From NCBI GenBank assembly GCA_905221605.1, contig CAJNDS010000367.1, positions 84,501-148,500 on the forward strand: 64,000 nt of DNA, given 5' to 3'. The notes under the pieces are model-generated. The model was not told the origin of the DNA and ran no database searches. It saw only the letters and a program-made list of their open reading frames with translations. This DNA is from Symbiodinium natans (Eukaryota > Sar > Dinophyceae > Suessiales > Symbiodiniaceae). Of the stretch, positions 33,376-45,179 are shown one piece after another (position 1 is the stretch's first letter; each line of letters begins with the position of its first letter). Made by a program: the position numbers and the translations under genes.

Positions 33376-33905
33376 AGGGGGAAAAGTGACATAAGAAAGG
33401 TCGCCGGCATGTTGGTCATCAAGTTTGTGGTGTCCAATGGCATAGAGTCGTTTGTCATGGCCCGGAGCCCGGTCTTGGCGGGCCAAGTGGATGAGCAGTC
33501 CAAAGCAGACGAGACCCATCCAGCGTCTTAGCTGCGTTAGCTGCCTTAACTGTAACTGGCTTGACATCTTGAAATTCTAAGTGTGGAAGTGCCGATATCT
33601 GTACCGAACACTCCGGATGCTCCCTGCGCAGGTTCTCATCCTTTTTGTTGTTGTGCTCTGCGGAAACATCTGGGGAGTCACAGGCAGCGCATGTGATGGC
33701 TTGTGAAGATGCTCTCCCGGGTTTCAAACCCCTTCACCTGAAAAAACTGAGAAAGAGGCATGCTGATTTCAGTGCCGATGCTCTCCCTGGCGCGGTTTGT
33801 GCTAAACCTCGAAGCCACGAAAGAGGCCGTGCGAAGCCTGCCTGAATCGATGAGGGCTCGTGTGTGCTTTCCTGGTGCACGTTGCAGACCAGAGTGTCCC
33901 ATGAT
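33376..33905 (+). CDS. Unassigned exons
   Basis: After the TTGCAG at 33377 the frame reads SDIRKVAGMLVIKFVVSNG and ESFVMARSPVLAGQVDEQ to a TAG at 33529-33531. About 33620-33703 reads MLPAQVLILFVVVLCGNIWG, signal-anchor-like. About 33775-33870 reads LSLARFVLNLEATKEAVRSL. They lie within 500 bp on one strand. No family is recognised. Confidence 0.4.
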
Positions 33906-33909
33906 CTCC

Positions 33910-35270
33910 TGAACTTAGGAGCCGTGCAAATTTCTCCACGATGCCTGGCCGCAGCCGCTGTTCAATTAGTGCCTTTCTCTGTGCTTCTGCAGTTCGTGGC
34001 AAGGAAGACCGCCAACCTACATCAGTGAGATGGCAACCAGCGCGCGCAATAGCAAGACATTTTCGAGGGACATTTCGCGGGAAACCTCCATTGCGTGAGC
34101 TCCCAAGAGTTGACTGATACGCTCATGGTACTTATGCTGGGCCCTTCCTGGCTTGTTTCCCCAGATGGGTTTCCCGTTTCCCTGTCTGGGCAGTCCTTAG
34201 AGTTTTCACAGATTCCTGAGACAAGGATGGTAACACCCATTCTGCTCGTGTCTCGGAATTAAACCTATATGTAGACCAAGGTTGGTGCGATCGATGGGTT
34301 GAAAAGACGGAATACCACAGCACCAGACTCACGTGACGTGCCTGTAAATAAACGCGCAAAGGGATACACCCATGTTCCTGGTACCATGTAGACAATTCAT
34401 ACTGACGATGCATGATTGTCGTGTCAATGCCTGCCAATTTCAATGCACTGGTGTCTGAGAGGTACCTTGCACGGGCCCCGAGAGCTGAGATCAGTACACG
34501 TCCTCTCACTGTTCACTGTTACTAGACTGAATGCTGAGTGGCTGGTGCCAAGATTTGGGGGACGACGGACTACATAGAGTTCACTGGCCGATAGCTTGGC
34601 TTTTACAATTTTACAGTTACATTTCATCTAGTGGGCGCTCAACTGACTGTTCTGTCGGACAGGCCGCCTTCCCAAGCACCTTCTACGAATGCCGAAAGAT
34701 CTGACATCCGGAGCGTTTTATTCGCACAGCAGGGTGCTTATACCGAGTCACCGCCCTTGGCAATGATTGCACCCATTTTTGTCGCAGCGGTTTCTTCACT
34801 GACCTGCACAGGTCTGGGCGAGAGGAGTGTGCTTAACGGCATGTGGGGGAAGTATGACCACCACCGCTTCTTGGTCCAAGCAGGAATAAAGGCCCTAACG
34901 GGGCCCTAACGCCCAAGATCCCCACAGCAAAGGCCCTGCACCCGCAGCAAAGAAGGCGCTCGCAAGCGACAAAACAGCGAACTCTGTGTCGCACGCCCCT
35001 GAGAGAAGGCAAAGACTTGCTGGTTCATGTCACAAAGGTGTCTCCGAGTTCCCCTTGTCGGGAGATCCTGTAGGAGTCGAGATCTGAGCACTTTGGTCTT
35101 GTGGTTAGCCGGTAGCCGCATTGGCCGCCACGTGAGGTCTGACATGGTCTGAAGCGTTTCACAACTTGGGCTCCTCGACCCTTGGACCCTGTGCGAGTGT
35201 GGCAAGGAGAAAAGCCACCAAAAGCGGTCCTCGTTAGACCTTGCATAGGTAGTTCATCACATTGTTGTCT
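33910..35270. other. About 1.4 kb with no supported gene
   Basis: No convincing exon, repeat or RNA gene is seen. Open frames at 34631-34909 (+) and 34132-34509 (-) lack motifs and coding texture. Confidence 0.35.
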
Positions 35271-35280
35271 GCTTGCAAGA

Positions 35281-36985
35281 GGTTGATTAGCAGCGTGCTG
35301 CAGGCAGAGTGGCTGGAAGACTGCTCGCAGCTGTCGCGGAAGCGGGCGCGTGGCCCACCAATCTGCGGCAAGGTCACTTCAGTCTCGCCCCAGCCTCGGA
35401 AGGTTTGAGGCGGTTCTACCGAATACTGATGTGGTGCTTGGTCTCGCTTTCACGTCATTTCACATGCGTACAGTGAGGTGTGAAATGGTGGGCGTTCACT
35501 GGGTCGATGCATGGTCTTCAAAGGCGCTCACTGCAGCGCTGAATATCAAAGATCCGACTGAGACTGTAAAATGGATAGACTTGGCCGCACCAGGCACAGA
35601 ACGCAACCTGCTGTGAACGTGCTGTGGATAATATGTGCTCAGACCGACTTCACAAACCCAGGTGTCGATGCCGCCTGAGTGGGTGTGAGCCCTTGGATGC
35701 TTGCTGTCCACACATGTCCACACCCGCAGCTGAGCTGGAAAGCACAACCCTACAACCCTGGCTTGAATCAGGTCCACCCTTCCACCGTCCGCCGACTTAG
35801 CATGAACAACAGCCCTTCAGAGGGTTGGCTCTTGGGGGAGCATTGCCAGGCACATCGGCACACGCCCATCTTCCATTTTGTTCCTGTTACTGTTCACGCA
35901 CCGATCATTACCGATCACACCTCGGCACAGGCGTGGGACGATCCGTCTGCGCCATGTGCCGTGCTGACGCGGTCTGGACCTCAGGACTCAGCATGGCCCC
36001 AGGTGGTCAGAGAACGCCAGAGATTTGGCTTCGAGCCCCATCGCCACTTCGTGGGTGCCCGGCACTTTGGTGCCAGATGCACCAGCTCAGGACCACAACG
36101 CACACGACAGTGCAATGGGCGGGTGATGTCGAGGACTCTTACAACGTCTACCAAAAAGCGTACAAAAAGCGACCGGCCGCTCTTTTTGTCAGTTGCCTTC
36201 CGTGTGGACCAATCCTGCGCTTGAAGGAAGAGATTCTCGCAATTGACCTCATGCCCAGGCACGGGGCAAGACGTTCTCAGCATCGGTTTTTGGTTGTCTG
36301 CTTGAACGAGTTCAATGTGCGCCGGCATGGTAAGCTGCATTGCGCTCACAGGCAGGCGTTCTATTCGCACGATTTCCTCCCGCACGACTATGTAGCAAGG
36401 TGGCCTCCTCTTGTGGAATGCTGTGAAGACATGCGTCAAGTTGCAGGACTGCAGACGTTGATCGTTATGATCCCCGGCGTGTCGCCAGCTTAGCATGGAC
36501 CCACCAGAAGCCATCGCTGCTTGCCAGTGCCAAGCGTGCAAATAGAAGAGGGGACCAGAAGCCATCGGTTGTGAAAGGCGGTCGAGACCTTGCAGAGTCC
36601 CAACCCCAATGTGAATATGCAGGCTTGAACTCTCAAGCATGCTGCGTGTATAGGAGTCGCCACTGGCCACAGTCAAGCGCGTTACCGAGCACCGAAGTTG
36701 CAGCGGGCACCTGTTGTTCCTGTCTTTGGCAGGATGGGTCTGTTCAATATGGATCGGCCCAGACCGAGCTGAATGAGGCTTCGGAAGAAGTCGTAAGTCA
36801 GCTAAGGCTACGTGTAGCATCGTGCAGTTTTGTCTGCCACTTGCAGGATGACCGAAACAGAGCTGTGCTGAGACTCCTGTGACCTCATGTGGGAGTTGCG
36901 GCGCGTGCTCTGCAGTGACTTTGCACTGTCTCCGCGATGTATCAAGGAGAGCTGTTCGCCACCTTCTTGGGACAGGCTCGGGCAT
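35281..36985 (+). CDS. Weak exon candidates upstream of the E2 gene
   Basis: Possible exons lie at 35300-35373 (LQAEWLEDCSQLSRKRARG, before a GTCACT donor), 35405-35460 (RRFYRILMWCLVSLSR), about 36113-36175 (QWAGDVEDSYNVYQKAYKK), 36722-36791 (SVQYGSAQTELNEASEE, before GTAAGT) and 36945-37020 (GTGSGINVLLTVLTFLL). The 36722-36791 segment has the best donor. They could be 5' exons of the ubiquitin-conjugating enzyme gene or of another gene. Confidence 0.3.
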
Positions 36986-37441
36986 CAATGTGTTGTTGAC
37001 GGTGCTGACGTTCCTCTTATAGCTCGTGCTGCCTTGCTTATGTAAGTTTGTGAGTTTACCAGATGAACTTTCAGGTCCTGATGCTCCTGAGTTGTGTATG
37101 CCTGTATCTATGCCTATGTCTAGGCGACAAACATGTGAAGTCGCTGAAGAAGCTTTCGCTTTGCAGATGGCAGCATGCGAAGGGGCGGAAGGGAGTCCTT
37201 TTGAACATGGTTTGGGTTAGCTTGGGAGCCATGTGCATCAGAAGGGCTGGTGGGGGTTGGAGGCAGCGCGAGTTGAGGTCTCGCCGGGCCAAACGGTTCA
37301 AACAGATGCCTGGGAATTGCCTTTACGACTAAAAAGGAAGCGACCTGAACGACAAACACCAACAGCGGAAAGTCGGGAGGTTCTCACACAGTAGGAAAGC
37401 CTTGCTTTAAGCTGCCACGACGTGCCAATCGTGCCTTCCAG

Positions 37442-40400
37442 GTGAACAACGAGGACCAGTCGGTACGCATGGAGTGTCTATACTACTTCTTGCAGCTCAT
37501 GGTTCATTCCTTTAGGTGTGCAGCCGCTCCTTTGCCCATCCTTTGAAGGACATCATCCCCGCCGTGCGACCCCCGGCAGCGGCCAGCCGGGCATGGACAA
37601 TTGAGACGCTTTCAGGGCTTGAGGGGGCACCATGGTACTCATATTCGTACCATGCATTGCCATACATCTCCATGGACAGCCAGCTCAGAGAGCTGAACGT
37701 CCCATAGCTGAACTCCGAGCTGCCTTCAGTTCTCTCATTGGAGCCATGCTTCTGTTAAGATCGAGCTGCGCAGGGCCAGGTGGTCCCGATGGGCGTGGTG
37801 AAGAGTGTGGACCTCAAGGCCATCTTCCCCCCCGCACCATTTCCGAAGAGCACGCTGAACACGGAGCTTCGTGAAAAGGCTTCCGCTAAAGCGGGATCCC
37901 AGCAAGTTGTGATGTTCCAGGCACGCACGGCTTTGGTGGAATGGCGGTGCACTCTCCAGGACAACCCTCAGGAGGCAAGTTCCTCGATCTCTCGGCTTTC
38001 TCATGTCACAAAAAACAATCTTCGTTCAAGTTTTGATGCTGCCCCGCACACTGTCTGCCTTTGCCTGTGTTTTGCTTGCTTTCTGAGATGGATGAGTCTC
38101 AGGTCAGCTTATTCGAGCTGGCGCCACACCCGCTGGTTGATGTCCGCCTGGCGGACGTGGTCTTCATCCCGCCTGATCAGCAGTCTCAGGCCTGTAGTGT
38201 TCCTTTGGTTGAGACTTTAACAGTCACAAAGTAGGCCAGCTGAGAGGGGTCAAGCCATGTCAAGGCTAACTCCTTCGTGACTCGCTGTTCAGGACTCTGG
38301 AGCTTGGGTCGGCCGGGTGACGGCCTTTTCTGGCTTCTCCGCTCAGGTACAACTGGCCTGTGGCCCGAGCCTTGACTCCTTAAGATCTCGACAGCCTTGT
38401 TTGGCACATGCTGGCACATGTCTTGAAGCCTTGGACATTGTCTCCCTTTCGGCTTCTGTCAGCTGCTTCCCCGTGCAGCGTGTCACGATGTCGCGTTGTC
38501 CGGGGCGAGCTGTGACTCAGGCCTCAGTGAATGGTTCGATGTCGAAGCTCTGCCGGGAGCTCATTGCGTATCCGTTTGTTCAGTTCAGTCCGCGAAGAAG
38601 CAGATGTCAAGGCGCATAGCCGACATGGACGGACACTACGACCCGGCCTCAGTCCTCGGTGGAGCTCCGGCACAGGGCCGTCTCCCGGTACCCTGCACTT
38701 CCCTGTTTGTCTGCATTTCCGTCAAGCTGTCAGGAAAGCTCCGAGTCTTCTGACGAGGTGCCTCGTGCTAGGGAAGGGCCAGGGAAGGGCCAGGGATCAA
38801 CTCCAAGCCCTCGCTTGTTGTTTTCTTGAAGTTTCATTTTTAAGTGTCACGGCTTGCAGGAGCCGGGCACCGCCTCTTTTGAGGAGGAACCCGCAACCCG
38901 CCTCTGAGATTGCAGACTTCCTTTCCCAGCGACACCAGTCCTGAGGAGCTGCACGACCCGTCCATGGGAGGCAGTCGAGATGCAAGCGCCGGGCTGAGCG
39001 GCCCGGCTTCCGTTGAAATTCGCTGTGTCCCTGTGTCTTGGATTTGTCGTTGCTCTCTTCAGGCCCGAGGCGGGTGGATGCCGAGAGCGAAGAGGCCCCA
39101 CTAGATGTGAAGCAGGGAAGGCATGGGAAGGCTTCATCGTCGTGTTGAAGATTGTCGACCCAAGTGCCATCTTGCAGTGTAAGCCAGGGCAAGGTGAGGG
39201 AGCATGTTCTGAAGCAGTCTGTCGTTGGCGCAATTTTTTCGAGGAGTTTGAGCACTGCGAGCAGCCCCAAAGCGAGACCTCGGAAGGCCTCATGCAGTTC
39301 AGCATATGCACGGCAGCCATGTACAGTCCCTTCGGGTCCCTTCCGTGGAGCTTGTTCAAAAGCTACGAATGTCAAGGCTCCTCCTCATCTACTCGAGCGC
39401 CTGAGATCCTGGCCTTCGATGTTCTGGAGGCGTTCATGCGGCATGATGCCTTGGCGTGCGCAGAGCGGTTCTCAATACGGACCTGTTCAGCTGGAAGCCC
39501 CGTGAAATCAAAAATTAAGGATACTGGAGGGAAACATGGCAACAGCCATCAGCCAAAGATCATAGAGTAGCAGTGGATGGAGATTCGATGCATGTGGCGT
39601 GGATGACTGGCAAGCGACACTTCTGATTAGAACTACAGTGTACATGAGTGAAACTACGGCACGGACACTCCACCGCGTTGCTGATAATCTAGCAGTAGTG
39701 TTGCTGCAAATGCATTGAATTGCCTGCCGAAGAGGACGTGAGCCCTTGTGACGGGACCTCAGATGTATCCTTGAGGTCTCCTGCATGTCTGAGCTCCTCC
39801 AAAATCACTCTGAACACTTTGTCAGCGGCAGCGTGCTTCAGTCTTGCTGCCACTTGCTCAGGACCATAAGTTCGTCGACCGACCATCTCCGCCTCCAAAG
39901 GCTCTGTGTTGTGTGTGTGCGTGTGTTTTCCTTGGCATCTGCATGTGTCAGTGTGACCCAACCGAATGTGCAGAACTTTCAGTTTAGTGCTTACACATCA
40001 TTCTGCATGTTCTCGGCGCCTCGGCTGCTTGGAGTGGATTTTCTTACACGCGGCAGTGAAGAAGCACAGTACAGTGTGCTTTGGTCACATTGCACCTCGC
40101 AGCTTTGACCATGATGTAAGAGAATGCTTGCACGACAAGAAAGAAGTAGTCAATCCCAAATATCTCAGTCGCGCGATCCTCACATCGTGGGCTTCGGCGA
40201 CATGAATCTTAAGCTCTCTACTGCCACATGCAGTGCTTACATCTCCAAACTGCAGAACAGTTGTTGTGATGGAGTGTGAGAGATTGTGATAAAGTGTGTG
40301 CGCATGGTGTTTCATGTGCCCGTGCTCTGCGCTTGAGAAGGTGCTGATGCGAGCTGTGAGGCTCGATTGCTTCGGAGTGTGCACATACGTTTTTTTTCGC

Positions 40401-42716
40401 AATCTGCGTGGCGCACAGTTTTTTTTTCGGTGCGAGTCGGCCTCTTTTGCTTCTTCAGAGGCGGGAGCACTCCGTCTTGCAGAAGGGCTTGCTCGACGGG
40501 GGCGAAGGCGCATGGATCAGAAGAGATGCTCTTTCTTCTCTGCTTCTTCGCCTGCTTCCTTCTGCAAAAGTCGTGTGGAAAAGGCGTGTGAGTCCAATGG
40601 GGCTCTTGCTCCCACCAGGCGTGGTGGCACCTATTGCGGTTCGCACATATGCGTCCCGAAGCGACTTGTTTCGAGCGATGGCGCGTGCCTCAGTAGTGGC
40701 AACCTGTCAGTCAACGACTGGGCCAATTGTCACCACATCCGCAAGAAGGCAGGCATGGCAGCAGGCCGTGTGTTTAAAGACCTACAAACTACAATCAGTG
40801 CACCACCAGAGACCTTCAGAGGTGCGCTCTTCGTCAGCAAAGAATGATGGCAAGCTAGCCGTGGCATAACCACCACAATGGCCCTGCAAATATCTGCTGG
40901 CTCATGTAACAGTTGAAGCTAGAGTACACGAGAGTGCCGGCACGTACCGGTGTTGCTTGGATTTGCTTGGGATCTGAGGTGGTCGGCCCTCCTGGGACAC
41001 CCTACTCGGACGTGCCATTCTTCTTCGACATGTCCCTGTCGCCCCAGTGCGCAATTCATGATCAACTCAGAAAGCACAGGCAAAGCTTCCGGTTCAGGAA
41101 CAACTTTTGATGGAGAAGGGTCAGGTCTTGAAGGCTGGATGCACTGCAGGGCCAGAACAGTGTTTCCTTGGTTGAGGTACCCCTCAGAGCCTCCTCTGGT
41201 GCACTTCATGGCAGCCTACGCCCAAATCCTCAGTTTGCCATACCGCCCCGAACGACCTTGAACTGAGTGCCGTGGAAGTGGAATGTGTTGTGTGCATGGC
41301 AAGCTATGCGGGCTGAGCTGGAAGAAGCTTCTTGCTTGTATTCTGCCTTGAGTACGCCCACTCCTGAAACTGCAGGTCAGCAGTTGTGAGAAGCTGAACC
41401 CCAATCTCTACAACGATGGCAAGGCTTCTTTTGGTACCATGCTTCTTTAGGTGTGGGGGGTTTTGGTACACGTTGCAAGACACCTGCAGTCTTGTCCAGG
41501 TTTGCCTCAGCATCCTGGGTACTTGGGCGGGGCCTGGATGGGATCCGCAGAAGTCTACCCTTCTCCAGGCCGGGGGGGGGGGGCAGAAACTATGTGGCTC
41601 TGTCCAATGCAAACGATGGTGTTGAGTTTGCATGAGCTTGCCGCCTGCCATTGGGGCATTTGCGGTGGAGGAAGGAGCGGTTCTTCCTGAGCGGTTCATG
41701 AGCACAAGCAGGGCGTGACTTAACTGTTGACCAGAGCTGGCAGGGGAGTGAAGCACATGACCGCAATCACAAGAGGGTGTCCACATTCATTGGGCAAGAT
41801 CTTGCGCATAGACAGCCTCGCATAGACGGTCTTGCAGATGCCTGCGCTGATGCAGTACAACATCGGTTGGATTGGAAATCGTTCGGTGAAGTACGTCGCA
41901 AACACATGCGGTCCTTCGAAAGTCTCAAAAGACAATATAGGCGTTTTCCCAGTCGGTCACACGACTCTTGCCGACCCGTGTGCAGCAGTCTCGAACTGGA
42001 ATGCGCGTCCTTTACATTCGGAGCACGTTCGGATCGCTGATAGTTCGCTAGACTGCGGTTTATGTCGGCGTGTCACCAAGCAGCAAACATAAGCAGCGAA
42101 GCTACTCGCCCGTTGATCCTTGCACTTTTGGCACGCCAGGTGCTGATTTCACTTCAAGGCTTAGTGCTGGTAGAGGCACCGAGGGTGGAGAAGCAGGGCT
42201 ATCGGGTTGCCTCAGTGCAACGCTGCAGATGTCAAGCCTGAGGATCCGTACTTCAATGAACCAGGCCATGAATGCCTGGGGCTTGGCGAGCTTGGCCATG
42301 AAAGGCAATGGAATCTCCGTGCCCTCATGAAGACTCAGCTGAAATCAGGGGAATGCAACAGTGAGCATGGCCGGAACGCCTCGGCCCTGTGCGCAGCAGA
42401 GCAGGGAAGCTGTCGAAAATGAAAGGTTGACAACAAGGTCCGGCCCGGCATGAAAGTTGATGATGGATGATGTTCAGGTACAACGAGAATGTCCGCTTGC
42501 TTGTCCTGCGTGCGGCCTTGAATGTCTCCAAGCACCCGCCCTCCGGCTTCGAGGAGGCAGCGACGTGTGACGCAAGGTGTAAGTGCAAAGGCGTGCAAAT
42601 CTTAGATCGCGGTGCCATGGACCGTGACATACCGTGACCGTGGTCAGATGGTGGCCTCACACTTTGCTCGCCATGGGCCGCGGCTGCTTGCGGAGTGCGA
42701 AGAGGCGGCACTGGTT
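37442..42716 (+). CDS. Large E2 ubiquitin-conjugating enzyme, UBE2O/PHO2 type
   Basis: The C-terminal half is a ubiquitin-conjugating (UBC) domain of the UBE2O/BIRC6 class, which takes ubiquitin from E1 on a cysteine and can pass it to substrates directly. UBC exons read GPPGTPYSDVPFFFDM (40979), YPSEPPLVHFMAAY (41177), LNPNLYNDGK (41394-41423), VCLSILGTW and GWDPQKSTLLQ (41500-41568), DPYFNEPGHE (about 42245), YNENVRLLVLRAALN with HPPSGFEE (42478) and SHFARHGPRLLAECEE (about 42658). The catalytic cysteine is codon 41503-41505. N-terminal exons fit the SH3-like conserved regions of the family: NNEDQSVRMEC (37442-37515, cf. VDNxxRTAxVRW), LFELAPHPLVDVRLADVVF (38103, cf. VYELxxHPDFxxxxGDVV) and WVGRVTAFSGFSAQVQL (38293). 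The gene starts upstream of 37442 or in missed exons. The family is firm; the middle part (38.4-40.9 kb) is poorly resolved. Confidence 0.85.
37780..37974 (+). CDS. E2 gene exon with a GC donor
   Basis: The exon is 195 nt, exactly 65 codons. It is bounded by CCAG on the left and GCAAGT on the right. It encodes VVPMGVVKSVDLKAIFPPAP and a helical segment ending in LQDNPQE. GCAAGT is the consensus form of a GC splice donor. The segment lies between the two SH3-like conserved regions. Confidence 0.6.
38103..38373 (+). CDS. E2 gene exons: conserved region of UBE2O/PHO2
   Basis: Exon 38103 to about 38195 encodes VSLFELAPHPLVDVRLADVV and IPPDQQSQ. After CTGTTCAG, the exon from 38293 encodes DSGAWVGRVTAFSGFSAQVQ. 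In UBE2O and plant PHO2 an equivalent pair of segments forms an SH3-like barrel used for substrate binding. Confidence 0.6.
38480..39560 (+). CDS. Probable middle exons of the E2 gene
   Basis: Segments read GLSEWFDVEALPGAHCVSVC (about 38520), RRIADMDGHYDPASVLGG (about 38612), PEELHDPSMGGSRDASAG (about 38940) and, in a long open frame to 39570, EILAFDVLEAFMRHDALACA. A candidate equivalent of the WFxVL segment that precedes the UBC domain in plant PHO2 is EWFDVEA. Placement is tentative. Confidence 0.35.
40979..41568 (+). CDS. UBC catalytic core exons
   Basis: Four exons give a continuous catalytic core: 40979-41046 (GPPGTPYSDVPFFFDMSL), 41177 to about 41228 (YPSEPPLVHFMAAYAQI), the 30-nt micro-exon 41394-41423 (LNPNLYNDGK) and 41500-41568 (VCLSILGTW). 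Joined, the last two give LNPNLYNDGKVCLSILGTW, which fits the E2 active-site consensus LNPNLYENGKVCLSLLGTW of the UBE2O class. Both of the last two exons are followed by GC donors (GCTTCT and GCCGGG). Confidence 0.9.
42228..42716 (+). CDS. UBC C-terminal exons
   Basis: The exon at about 42228 encodes KPEDPYFNEPGHE, exon 42478-42579 encodes YNENVRLLVLRAALNVSKHP followed by SGFEE, and the exon from 42649 encodes VASHFARHGPRLLAECEEAA. UBE2O-class enzymes carry exactly this order (EPYFNEPGYE, YNENV, NPPxGFE, HF). The C-terminus was not found; an open frame from 42745 to 42925 (QALLDVNASRTSEGFRKV) may continue the protein. Confidence 0.8.
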
Positions 42717-43655
42717 GAAGTACTCCGTGCACGCTTTCTCTCCATGTCATGTCGGTTTGTCGTAGGTGCTCAACACTCATTGAGCTTCTCTGCTTTGAGA
42801 TTCTATTGCTCGACGATGCAGGCGTTGCTCGACGTCAATGCCAGCCGCACCAGTGAAGGATTTCGAAAGGTCGACGGCCTAGGCTTGGATTGCTTCGATT
42901 TTGGCGAGGCAACCAAACCGGAAATCGTAGGTGTGAAGGCGCTGTTAGGCTTCAGCGCTTTGAGAGGCTTTGTGCAATCATTCCCGTTTAGAGATTCTGT
43001 TGTAACATGCAGGCTGCAGGCTTGTGAAACAAGAAAGTGGTCAGGTGGGTGGAGGGTGGGTGAGGCCGGGGGGGAGGTTGGGGGGTGGGCCCATACACCT
43101 TGGCAGATGAACTTGAACGCGAGAAAGGGTCAGGGCGAATTCAGCAAGCAGACGCCGAAATCCGGCAAGACCTCCGCTGCTGGAGGAGAGCCAACCTGGA
43201 ATCCAATGATCCATTCCGTGCTGACAAATAAATACGCTGGCGGCAGTGCCGCACGTTACCAAGGTCTTGGCCAACGTGGTTATGCCAGGGCTGCGTGAAC
43301 ATTGGGGCAGCGCATCATCGCTACCAGCGTAGCGACATGAAGTGAAGGTGTGTTTGCCATGCCACATCTACATACTCGCAGAGTTGTATCGGCCGTACTT
43401 TTGAGATCATTTGTCGTCTGAGAATTGCCTACTCTGGGGAGCATAGCAGAGACAGATGAGTGCACACAGAGTGATGTGATTTGTAGCACTGCGCGGCATG
43501 GAGGAACTCCATGCACGCCGTTGAAACTTGCATTCTGCTCGCAGAACTGTACAGGCGTTACCATCTAGCAACTGGAAGCGTCCCTCAGCTTTGGCAGCTA
43601 AGATTTCCTAGGGCCACGTAAGATACCCGATACCATCTGTTACTAATGCTTACAT

Positions 43656-44505
43656 TCTTAAGCAGCTGAAAAAGCAGCTGCCGGCAGCAGAGGAACCGAT
43701 GTTGCTAAATGCAAAGGCTCGAGAAGTGCAACAACAGTGCAGGAAAGATGCAGCTTGTAGCAAGAGATTTGTATTTCCCAGCGGATTCTTTGCTTTCGCA
43801 CCCTAGATTCCAAGCAACTCCAATCGTTCTTGACACTCCCAAAGCTCAGCATGTTTTCAGAAACCTTAAGAGTTCGAAGCCGCCAGGAGCAGCTGACAGC
43901 TTATGTCGGAACCCATCAGGCCCCTCGAGCTGCTCTTCATTTGCACCCAGCAACAGTCATGTTGGGTCTTCTTGGCTGCTAAGATGGAAAGGTGCGATGG
44001 AAGGGTGCATTGGGTGTATCCGCAGACTTGTATGTCTGCAGAAGGGTTTGGGGTTCAGGGTTTGGGTGTCCCATGTGTCCCAATATCGCGAGCGAAGCTA
44101 CTTTCTTGCACCCCAAGCCTCACGCCTCAGTTTGCAGGAGCTCTTTACGCGCTTCCAGACGGCAGTAGAGCAGCTCGACACGGAGAAAGACATACGCAAG
44201 GCGCTCTCGGAATGGCACCGGCAATTTATTGATGTTGGTGGGAGTGTGGTTTGTCGCGGCAGAAAGTCGTGTCGGAGCGCGATGACCTCATCAAGACGCG
44301 GGACGAAATTGCCAGGGCTCTCGAGCTCGCCCGGGCCTTAGTCACACGATTCTGGCAGTTTGCAGAAGATTCCAGACTGTAATCTGATGCGTTAATTTGG
44401 TGAGGGTCACCTTGTGTGTCGAAGGAAAGAGACCGGGCGGAGCAAGAGCGCATACTTGCAGAACAGGCCCGCAAGGCGCGAGGGCATCACAGCCTGATTT
44501 GCCAT
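43656..44505 (+). CDS. Coiled-coil protein exons, unassigned
   Basis: Consecutive helical exons read LKQLKKQLPAAEEPMLLNAK (43660), LQELFTRFQTAVEQLDTEKD with IRKALSEWHRQF (44133-44228), QKVVSERDDLIKTRDEIARA (44262-44340) and KERDRAEQERILAEQARKA (about 44427-44485). The heptad-like pattern predicts a long coiled coil. No specific family is recognised; structural or cytoskeletal proteins would fit. Confidence 0.5.
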
Positions 44506-45179
44506 CTTTGCTCAGAGGCCTTTGCACCAATCTTTGCACAACATTTACTCCCAAAGCTGCATTCAGGAGCTTGCTGAAGCAGAGCCGCCTGGGCCCGCAC
44601 AACTGACAGTGAACGATGCGGGGTGGCCCAGAAGAAGAAGGTGAAGTTTCACTCACGATCGCAGTTCAAAAACAAATCACAAACCCCAATCAACCTCCCA
44701 AGCCCAAGCCTGAAATTGTAGCCCATTGCAAGTCTGTCCAGCTGGGTGGAGCCGGGCGGAGTTTGGCATGTCAAAATGCGTAGACGGAGAAGTTGCGCGC
44801 CATTGGTTTCACATAGCCAGGGCTCAGCTGTGCAAGCTGCACGACACCTTACTTTGCTACTCACGAATCCCCGGGGGCTTTCGTCCAATACTGGGAACGA
44901 AGTGAGCCTGGAAGATCCCCGAAGGCCGTAGGGGCGCGGGGTATGCTGTTCAAGTGGACCCCCTTTCGGTGGCCTTAAGCTGCCGGGCAGCTTCGGAGCC
45001 CCAGAGGAGAAAGGAGGACCCAATGATGCTTCAATGATCACCCGAGGAGAGGCCAAGGGCCTAGGCGCCGAAAGGGCAACTACATTTCTGTATTAATAAT
45101 AGGTGTGTTGCATTGTGTTGCATGCCACCAGCTTGGAGAAAGCTGGCGCCGCAACAACACCTTGTAGTCGAGTCTCTGC

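Noticed and set aside
44045-44075. GGGTTTGGGGTTCAGGG telomere-like motif
   Set aside because: A single short run, too little to call.
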